Below are positions 1-4,210 of a stretch of DNA of 6,491 nt, piece after piece. The position numbers and the translations under genes are program-made. Position 1 is the first letter of the stretch. Each line of letters begins with the position of its first letter. The DNA is from an uncultured Steroidobacteraceae bacterium. Its GTDB lineage: Bacteria > Pseudomonadota > Gammaproteobacteria > Steroidobacterales > Steroidobacteraceae. Under the pieces are notes generated by a model. The model saw nothing but the letters and a program-made list of their open reading frames with translations. It was not told the origin of the DNA and did no database searches. Location of the stretch: positions 1-6,491 of the forward strand of contig CATPBQ010000352.1 of assembly GCA_955652795.1 (NCBI GenBank), in the 5' to 3' direction.

Positions 1-38
1 CTGGGCCCGGTAGGATTCGAACCTACGACCAAGGGATT

Positions 39-278
39 CACTTGGCCCCGGCGTTTCCGCCGGGAGTGGACTATCTCTTCACCCGTGCACGAACCGTGCG
101 TGTGGGTGCGGGATGCTCCAAGCCTGTTATCAAGGGCGCTCGAGCCCTCAGGTAGTCTCTGCACCTTCCGCCGGTGTACCGGCGGCTCGGCTCAGGGTTG
201 CCATGGGATCGGATCCCGAAGGTTTCCCTGAATTCATCCCGTCCACTTCGCGCGTTTCCGCGCGAAGGCACCTTGTTG
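39..278 (-). ncRNA. Group I self-splicing intron inside tRNA-Ile(CAU)
   Basis: This 240-nt intron lies between tRNA nt 36 and 37. The group I core can be traced on the minus strand. P2 is a 9-bp hairpin with a GAAA loop (246-267). P3 pairs 235-241 with 109-115 over 7 bp. P4 pairs 226-231 with 192-197. P5 includes 213-217 with 205-209, and P6a is 168-185. P7 pairs 153-157 (GACTA) with 69-73 (TAGTC). P8 is 80-108. P9 is a 7-bp hairpin with a GAAA loop (47-64). The terminal omega-G is at 39. The typical core strings TTCAGGGAAACC, GCAGAGACTA and AAGAGATAGTCC are all present. The guide GTG (268-271 region) pairs with the CAU that ends the 5' exon, leaving a U-G wobble at the splice site. Insertion site, guide and GAAA loops match the Azoarcus tRNA-Ile(CAU) intron (subgroup IC3, about 205 nt). 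There is no room for a homing endonuclease gene. Self-splicing is inferred from the intact core. Confidence 0.93.
116..152 (-). other. Extra stem-loop in the intron between P7 and P3' (P7.1-like)
   Basis: In the minimal group I fold the 3' strand of P3 follows the 5' strand of P7 almost directly. Here 37 nt intervene. They can fold as an outer CCTG/CAGG stem (149-152 with 123-126) and an inner AGGGC/GCCCT stem (144-148 with 133-137) capped by a 6-nt loop, with TGATAA left as an asymmetric internal loop. Its length roughly accounts for the difference between this intron (240 nt) and the Azoarcus one (about 205 nt). Stems in this place are called P7.1/P7.2 and are known from group IA introns. 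The equivalence is my inference. Confidence 0.6.
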
Positions 279-324
279 ATGAGTCCCCTGCACTAACCGC
301 TGTGCTACAGGCCCAACCGCGGCG

Positions 325-333
325 ATTGTAGCA
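325..333 (-). promoter_or_regulatory. Extended -10 promoter for the split tRNA
   Basis: TGCTACAAT on the minus strand fits an extended -10 element (TGn followed by a hexamer with 5 of 6 matches to TATAAT). It sits so that transcription would start near 318, only about 4 nt before the tRNA 5' end. The stretch between the -10 and the start is GC-rich (CGCCGCGG), as in stable-RNA promoters under stringent control. No good -35 hexamer was found at 16-18 bp, which an extended -10 can tolerate. The element lies just after the stop codon of the lipoprotein gene. Confidence 0.5.
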
Positions 334-346
334 GCGCCCCGGGTGC

Positions 347-619
347 TCAGTAGCGAAACAGTGCCCGTCGCTCGGGGCAGGTTGTTCGCGAAAACGCCTC
401 TTCGAGGGTCCCCTGGAACCACGAGATCTCACTGACGCCGTGGCTGCGGGTAGTGGCGGTGCGGCGCCGGGCATCGTCATCGCGCCCGTTGCTGGAGCTC
501 GGGGCGCTCTGAGCGGGGGCGGACTGCGGGCCGGGAACGGGCTGCGGCCGCTTGTTCGGGCAGCCGCCGAGGGCGATCGCAGCAATAACGACCGCAGCCG
601 TCATGAAAAGCGACTTCAT
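347..619 (-). CDS. Small lipoprotein, possibly a truncated thioredoxin-like protein
   Basis: This 90-residue protein starts MKSLF. The start was chosen because the next 20 residues form a lipoprotein signal peptide: K2, a hydrophobic stretch (residues 4-17) and a lipobox LGGC with Cys20 as the lipidated residue. A GAGGG Shine-Dalgarno lies 7 nt upstream. An ATG nine codons earlier lacks these properties. After Cys20 comes a Pro/Gln/Ser/Ala-rich linker (about residues 21-42) and a basic stretch. The last 30 residues contain EISWFQGTLEEAF, which resembles the strand-helix start of thioredoxin-fold domains in proteobacterial periplasmic proteins. The protein stops at the point where such domains continue into their YW..WC..C active site, so no CxxC is present. 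It may be the 5' remnant of a longer gene or a short lipoprotein in its own right. It lies 32 nt upstream of the tRNA, on the same strand. The lipoprotein signal is seen; the thioredoxin link is inferred and weak. Confidence 0.6.
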   Translation of the reverse strand: MKSLFMTAAVVIAAIALGGCPNKRPQPVPGPQSAPAQSAPSSSNGRDDDARRRTATTRSHGVSEISWFQGTLEEAFSRTTCPERRALFRY

Positions 620-631
620 GGCAGGACCCTC

Positions 632-659
632 TTGCCATCGCTGCACGCAACGTTAGCAT
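632..659 (+). promoter_or_regulatory. Candidate sigma-70 promoter for the glutathione S-transferase gene
   Basis: TTGCCA (632-637, 5 of 6 to the -35 consensus) is followed after 16 bp by TAGCAT (654-659, 4 of 6 to the -10 consensus). This would start transcription near 666, about 30 nt before the GST start codon. It lies in the 77-bp divergent gap and overlaps the ribosome-binding region of the opposite lipoprotein gene. It was picked by eye only. Confidence 0.3.
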
Positions 660-696
660 GGCCCTCCTGCTACGGATACGCCGATAGGAGGTCGAC

Positions 697-1305
697 ATGA
701 AGCTCTACTATTTGTCGGGTGCCTGTTCGCAGGCGTCGAACATCGCGCTGCGTGAGGCAGGACTCAAATTCGAGCTGGTCAAGGTAGACCGACACACCAA
801 GAAGGCCGCCGACGGCCTGGATTTCAACGAGGTGAACCCCAAGGGCTACGTGCCGGCGCTGACACTGGACAACGGCGAGGTGTTGACCGAGAACGTCGCA
901 GTGTTGCAGTACATCGCCGACCGCAATCCCGCGGCCAAGCTCGCGCCAGCCGCGGGCACGATGGAGCGCTACCGTCTGATGGAATGGCTGAGCTTCATCA
1001 ACTCGGAACTTCACAAGGGGTTCTCACCTCTGTTCCGTCAGGATGCGCCGGAGGACACCAAGCAGTACGCCCGTAATCACCTGACGACCCGCCTTGACTA
1101 TCTGCAGCGCGCCTGGGGAGCGAAGACCTTCGTGATGGGCGACCAGTTCACCATCGCCGACGCCTACCTGTTCACCGTGCTGAGCTGGAGCGGCCATGCC
1201 AACCTCGACATCAGCAAGTGGCCGCAACTGCAGCGTTTCGTCGAACGGGTGGGTGCGCGGCCGCATGTCATCGAGGCGCGCAAGGCCGAGGGGCTGAAGA
1301 ACTAG
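697..1305 (+). CDS. gstA: Glutathione S-transferase, beta class (GstA-like)
   Basis: This cytosolic enzyme conjugates glutathione to electrophiles and protects against oxidative and chemical stress. At 202 residues it is close to E. coli GstA (201). The N-terminal thioredoxin-like domain (about residues 1-80) begins MKLYYLSGACS, with Cys10 at the position of the beta-class cysteine that forms a mixed disulfide with glutathione. It has the NPKGYVPAL segment with cis-Pro53 and the LTENVAVLQYIAD glutathione-binding motif with Glu65. The all-alpha C-terminal domain (about 90-202) contains ELHKGFSPLF with His106, the second conserved active-site residue of the class, and FTIADAYLFTVLSW, the usual N-capping and hydrophobic-staple segment. 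A strong AGGAGGT (686-692) precedes the ATG by 4 nt. It is divergent from the lipoprotein gene and is followed by a 93-bp gap with hairpins. The family call is firm. The exact substrate is unknown, and the symbol is given by similarity. Confidence 0.93.
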   Translation: MKLYYLSGACSQASNIALREAGLKFELVKVDRHTKKAADGLDFNEVNPKGYVPALTLDNGEVLTENVAVLQYIADRNPAAKLAPAAGTMERYRLMEWLSFINSELHKGFSPLFRQDAPEDTKQYARNHLTTRLDYLQRAWGAKTFVMGDQFTIADAYLFTVLSWSGHANLDISKWPQLQRFVERVGARPHVIEARKAEGLKN

Positions 1306-1328
1306 CACGACCGACATTCGTATCGCGA

Positions 1329-1370
1329 GCTGCCGGTGGATGCCGGCCGTTTGCTGTTACCATCGGCAGC
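1329..1370 (+). terminator. Strong hairpin after the GST gene, possible terminator or leader structure
   Basis: GCTGCCGGTGG (1329-1339) can pair with CCATCGGCAGC (1360-1370) as an 11-bp stem with one G-U pair and a 20-nt loop that itself contains GCCGGC. No T-run follows, so it is not a classic intrinsic terminator. A second small stem, CGTGC/GCACG (1370-1374 with 1382-1386), sits directly before the ribosome-binding site of the next gene. The pairing is seen; the role is open. Confidence 0.35.
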
Positions 1371-1398
1371 GTGCAGGCTTCGCACGTGAGAGGACGCA

Positions 1399-1599
1399 AT
1401 GGCTACCAAACTCAACAAACAGCTGAAGCGCGAGATTGAAGTGGATGGCAAGCCCTTCATGGTCACGCTCTCGCCAGAGGGACTGAAGCTCACCGAGAAG
1501 GGCAAGCGCCTGGGACGTGAGCTCACCTGGAAGGACCTCGTCAGCGGAGATGCCGCCCTGTCAGCGGCTCTCAACGCTTCCCTCGGTCAGGGGAGTTAG
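1399..1599 (+). CDS. Small basic protein of unknown function (66 residues)
   Basis: I do not recognise a named family. The start ATG follows AGAGGA (1389-1394) by 4 nt, a good ribosome-binding site, which supports real translation. The protein has no signal peptide, membrane segment, cysteine or histidine. It is rich in lysine at its N-terminal half (residues 4-38). Alternating short hydrophobic and charged runs (REIEVDGKPFMVTLSPEGLK) suggest a small beta-sheet, followed by a likely amphipathic helix near residues 44-63 (WKDLVSGDAALSAALNASL). It is probably cytoplasmic. The next gene begins only 13 nt after its stop, so the two are likely co-transcribed. The leader upstream holds two hairpins. 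The sequence has the look of a conserved small hypothetical protein, but that is an impression, not a match. No function is proposed. Confidence 0.65.
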   Translation: MATKLNKQLKREIEVDGKPFMVTLSPEGLKLTEKGKRLGRELTWKDLVSGDAALSAALNASLGQGS

Positions 1600-1612
1600 G
1601 GATCCGGCAGCG

Positions 1613-1903
1613 ATGACTCAGGAGAGCTTGCGGGAGCTGCTCGCCCGCGTGCACGAGCGCCTGGGCGCGAGCGGTTCGGTCGACCGCGAGTTGCGCCAGC
1701 TGCTCGGCACGGTGATGCGCGATATCGAGCGCGCGCTCGCAGCTGGCGCGCAGACGGCGGCGAGCCCGGCGAGCCTGGCTCCGGCAGCGGCGGCCCATAC
1801 CCCGCGACTGGAATCCCTGGCGGTGCGGTTCGAGGCCGGGCACCCGGGGCTCGCCGAACTGCTACGGCAGCTCATCGACGCCCTCGGCAAGGCCGGCATC
1901 TAG
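1613..1903 (+). CDS. DUF4404 family protein
   Basis: This 96-residue, probably cytoplasmic helical protein has the pattern I associate with DUF4404. An N-terminal helix, ESLRELLARVHERLG, is followed by VDRELRQLLGTVMRDIERAL. Next is an Ala-rich low-complexity linker (about residues 42-62). The C-terminal block LAVRFEAGHPGLAELLRQLIDALGKAGI is the most characteristic part. The role of the family is unknown. The open frame extends 32 codons upstream, but that part overlaps the preceding gene in another frame. The ATG at 1613 was preferred because the protein then begins at the family's usual N-terminus and sits 13 nt after the previous stop. The ribosome-binding site is weak (AGGGA, 10 nt before the ATG), so it may depend on translational coupling. 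It faces rpoD tail to tail. The coding call is firm; the family is by memory of its pattern. Confidence 0.8.
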   Translation: MTQESLRELLARVHERLGASGSVDRELRQLLGTVMRDIERALAAGAQTAASPASLAPAAAAHTPRLESLAVRFEAGHPGLAELLRQLIDALGKAGI

Positions 1904-1938
1904 AGCGAAGCAAAGCAACAGGGGTTTGCGGATTCGCT
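1904..1938. terminator. Interrupted inverted repeat between convergent genes, possible bidirectional terminator
   Basis: AGCGAAGCAAA (1904-1914) pairs with TTTGC (1925-1929) and TTCGCT (1933-1938), giving 11 bp with a 3-nt bulge (1930-1932) and a 10-nt loop. It fills most of the 46-bp gap between the converging DUF4404 and rpoD genes, where a terminator is expected. There is no T-run on either strand, so Rho or another factor may be needed. The structure is seen; the function is inferred. Confidence 0.4.
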
Positions 1939-1954
1939 ACTGAAGCGCTTCAGT
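1939..1954. repeat. Perfect 16-bp palindrome over the rpoD stop codon
   Basis: ACTGAAGCGCTTCAGT reads the same on both strands and contains the rpoD stop codon (1950-1952, minus). As RNA it could form a 6-bp stem with a GCGC loop next to the 1904-1938 stem. It could equally be a protein-binding dyad. No matching known operator is recognised. Confidence 0.45.
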
Positions 1955-4091
1955 CATCCATCAGGAAGCTGCGCAGCTGCTCGCTGCGGCTCGGGTGACG
2001 GAGCTTGCGCAGCGCCTTGGCCTCGATCTGACGGATGCGCTCGCGCGTGACGTCGAACTGCTTGCCGACTTCCTCGAGAGTGTGGTCGGTGTTCATGTCG
2101 ATGCCGAAGCGCATGCGCAGCACCTTCGCCTCGCGCGGCGTGAGCTGTGCCAGCACCGAGTGGGTGGTCTCGCGCAACGACTCCATCGTGGCCTGATCGA
2201 TGGGCGAGGCCACCGAGGTGTCCTCGATGAAGTCGCCCAGGTGCGAGTCCTCATCGTCGCCGATGGGCGTCTCCATGGAGATCGGCTCCTTGGCGATCTT
2301 CAGAACCTTGCGCACCTTGTCCTCGGGCATCTCCATGCGCACCGCCAGCTCCTCGGGCGTGGGCTCACGGCCCATTTCCTGCAGCATCTGGCGCGAAATG
2401 CGGTTCAGCTTGTTGATGGTCTCGATCATATGCACCGGGATGCGGATGGTACGCGCCTGGTCGGCGATCGAGCGCGTGATTGCCTGGCGGATCCACCAGG
2501 TCGCATAGGTGCTGAACTTGTAGCCGCGGCGGTACTCGAACTTGTCCACCGCCTTCATCAGACCGATGTTGCCTTCCTGGATGAGGTCCAGGAACTGCAG
2601 GCCGCGGTTGGTGTACTTCTTGGCGATGGAAATGACCAGGCGCAGGTTGGCCTCGACCATTTCCTTCTTGGCGCGGCGCGCCTTGGCCTCGCCGATCGAC
2701 ACGTCGCGGTTGACTTCCTTGACGTCGTTGATCGTGAGGTGATAGCCGCCTTCGAGCTGCTCGAGCTTCCTCTGCCGCCGCTCGATCTCGTCCCTGAACC
2801 TGGCGAGCGGCACGGAGTATTTCTTGCCGCCCTTGATGTGCCGCGCGAGCCAGCGCGAGTTGGTTTCGTTCTTCGGGAACGAGGCGATGAAGTCCTTGCG
2901 CGGCATGCCGGCGTCGCGCACCGCGATGATCATGATCTCCTTCTCGAGCTGGCGAACCTCCGCCACGTGCGTGCGCAGGTTGAGAATCAGCGCATCGAAC
3001 ATGCGCGGCGACAGGCGCAGCTCCATGAATTCGTCCGCCAGGCGCTTGCGCTGGCGCAGCGTCTTGGGATCGCGCGCGCCGAGCTTGGCGATGGAGCCGA
3101 GCACGTGGGTGTGGATTTTCGCGATCGAGGCGAAGCGCGCCGCGGCTTCCGCGGGATCGGGGCCGGTGTCGATGGCTTCCTCTTCGCTGTCGCCTTGCTC
3201 CTCGCCTTCCTCTTCCTCGTCGCGCTTTTCTTCCGGCGCGATCACCTCGACCTTGGTGGGGTTCTGCGGCTGTGCGATGACGTCCGGCGCGTTGGGATCG
3301 ATGAAGCCGACGATCACATCCACCAGGCGCGCCTGGCCCGCCTTCACCGGTTCGTAGGCCCGCAGCAGGAAGTCGTACGTCGGCGGGTACATGGCGAGCG
3401 CGCTGCGCACCGCATCCAGACCCTCCTCGATGCGCTTGGCGATGCGGATCTCGCCCTCGCGCGTGAGCAGCTCCACGGTCCCCATCTCGCGCATGTACAT
3501 GCGCACCGGGTCGGTGGTGCGGCCGAGCTCGGCGTCCAGGGCGGCGAGCGCGGCCGCCGCTTCCTCGATGGCCTCTTCGTCCGCCGGGGCGGAAGGCTCG
3601 GTGGCGAGCAGCGACTCGGTGTCCGGTGCCTTCTCGTACACCGGGATGCCCATGTCGTTAATGGTGTTGACGATGTCTTCGATCTGCTCCGGATCGACGA
3701 TTTCCGAGGGCAGGTGATCGTTGACCTGCGCGTAGGTCAGGTAGCCCTGCTCCTTGCCGCGCGCGATCAGGAGCTTGAGTTGCGACTGCCGGTCTTCCGG
3801 CATGACCGGAACGCGTCGCTCGATGCCGAGCGGGCGCTTGTCGGCCGCCGCCTTGCCGCCGGCGGTGCGGGCATCGGCAGGGCGCGCGCTGTCGTTGATC
3901 TTCGCGTGCGCGAGCGCCGGGCGGGCGCCGCCCGCAGCCTTCTTCGCGGCCGCGGCGCCTCGGCGGTCCTTCTCGCGCGGGCTCGCCACGGCGGCGACCG
4001 CCTTCTCGGAGGCGGACGATTTCACCGGCTTGCCTGCTTGAGCGGAGGGACGCCTTTTGTGTGCTGTGTGGGGCTTGTGCTTGCGTGTCAT
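1950..4091 (-). CDS. rpoD: RNA polymerase housekeeping sigma factor RpoD (sigma-70)
   Basis: This primary sigma factor directs RNA polymerase to most promoters. It has 713 residues against 613 in E. coli. Region 1.1 starts near residue 101 (SQLKLLIARGKEQGYLTYAQVNDHL). Region 1.2 is about 194-225 (DPVRMYMREMG, LLTREGEI). The non-conserved region runs from about 226 to 460 and holds an acidic tract at about 287-306. Regions 2.1-2.4 span about 481-556, including DLIQEGNIGLMKAVDKFEY and the -10-binding YATWWIRQAITRSIADQ. Region 3 is about 560-635. Region 4.2 ends with the -35-binding helix-turn-helix LEEVGKQFDVTRERIRQIEAK (672-692). The first 96 or so residues are an extra Lys/Arg/Ala-rich tail. 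The ATG at 4091 is the first start after an in-frame stop (4116-4118), but no clear Shine-Dalgarno precedes it. Met97 (3803) would give an E. coli-like N-terminus but also lacks one. dnaG lies upstream with a 119-bp gap. Function is certain; the start is less so. Confidence 0.97.
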   Translation of the reverse strand: MTRKHKPHTAHKRRPSAQAGKPVKSSASEKAVAAVASPREKDRRGAAAAKKAAGGARPALAHAKINDSARPADARTAGGKAAADKRPLGIERRVPVMPEDRQSQLKLLIARGKEQGYLTYAQVNDHLPSEIVDPEQIEDIVNTINDMGIPVYEKAPDTESLLATEPSAPADEEAIEEAAAALAALDAELGRTTDPVRMYMREMGTVELLTREGEIRIAKRIEEGLDAVRSALAMYPPTYDFLLRAYEPVKAGQARLVDVIVGFIDPNAPDVIAQPQNPTKVEVIAPEEKRDEEEEGEEQGDSEEEAIDTGPDPAEAAARFASIAKIHTHVLGSIAKLGARDPKTLRQRKRLADEFMELRLSPRMFDALILNLRTHVAEVRQLEKEIMIIAVRDAGMPRKDFIASFPKNETNSRWLARHIKGGKKYSVPLARFRDEIERRQRKLEQLEGGYHLTINDVKEVNRDVSIGEAKARRAKKEMVEANLRLVISIAKKYTNRGLQFLDLIQEGNIGLMKAVDKFEYRRGYKFSTYATWWIRQAITRSIADQARTIRIPVHMIETINKLNRISRQMLQEMGREPTPEELAVRMEMPEDKVRKVLKIAKEPISMETPIGDDEDSHLGDFIEDTSVASPIDQATMESLRETTHSVLAQLTPREAKVLRMRFGIDMNTDHTLEEVGKQFDVTRERIRQIEAKALRKLRHPSRSEQLRSFLMDD

Positions 4092-4173
4092 GTGTCGGGG
4101 TGCGCTGGGGCGGGTTCACCCTATGTGCTGCCCAGGACGGGGCGGCTCAAGGGGGCGTCAAGGCAAACTCGCA

Positions 4174-4202
4174 ATATTATTTGACAACGGTGAAATCACC
4201 AA
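4174..4202 (-). promoter_or_regulatory. Candidate rpoD promoter in the dnaG-rpoD gap
   Basis: The 119-bp gap (4092-4210) has a clearly AT-rich block next to dnaG within very GC-rich DNA. On the minus strand TTGGTG (4197-4202) and TAATAT (4174-4179) are 17 bp apart, with 3 and 4 of 6 consensus matches. This would leave an rpoD leader of about 75 nt. A dyad GGTGA-2 nt-TCACC (4189-4200) overlaps the -35 side and could be an operator. From known biology, rpoD in E. coli has its own promoters besides read-through from rpsU-dnaG. The assignment is by eye. Confidence 0.4.
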
Positions 4203-4210
4203 ATGCAAAA

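Larger units (their letters stand above)
2..314 (-). tRNA. ileX: tRNA-Ile2 (CAU, lysidine type) interrupted by a group I intron
   Basis: Read on the minus strand, the exons are 279-314 (nt 1-36) and 2-38 (nt 37-73). Joined, they give a perfect 73-nt cloverleaf: 7-bp acceptor stem with one U6-G67 wobble, 4-bp D stem, 5-bp anticodon stem, 7-nt loop CTCATAA, 5-nt variable loop TGGTC and 5-bp T stem with loop TTCGAAT. The anticodon is CAU. The loop and variable region (ACTCATAATC, then TTGGTCG) match E. coli tRNA-Ile2 rather than elongator or initiator Met. The mature tRNA should therefore be modified by TilS at C34 to lysidine and decode AUA. The discriminator base is A73 at position 2. The next base is G, so the CCA end is not encoded and must be added by the CCA-adding enzyme. 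Nearby rpoD fits the Ile2 call. The symbol follows E. coli usage. The exon structure is seen directly; the amino-acid identity is inferred by similarity. Confidence 0.93.

Noticed and set aside
2..314. Elongator or initiator tRNA-Met instead of Ile2
   Set aside because: The anticodon is CAU in all three, but the CTTGGTCG stretch after the anticodon loop matches Ile2. The initiator's three G-C pairs in the anticodon stem and unpaired 1-72 position are not found together: G1-C72 is paired here.
1..347. tRNA as an integration site for a genomic island
   Set aside because: Site-specific integrations restore the tRNA 3' end, which here is at the window edge. No integrase or direct repeat of the 3' half was seen inside the window.
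71..585. Short open frames on both strands across the tRNA and intron region
   Set aside because: They run through the tRNA exons and the paired helices of the intron, and their products are low-complexity Arg/Pro/Ala-rich. They are not an intron-encoded endonuclease: no LAGLIDADG, GIY-YIG or HNH motif is visible.
1995..4184. 729-codon open frame on the plus strand
   Set aside because: It is the antisense shadow of rpoD. Long reverse frames are common in GC-rich genes, and its Leu/Arg/His/Asp/Val-rich product resembles no family.
4181..4209. Perfect TTGACA at 4181-4186 on the plus strand
   Set aside because: The hexamer at the right distance, TGCAAA, is a poor -10, and transcription would run antisense into dnaG with no gene to serve.
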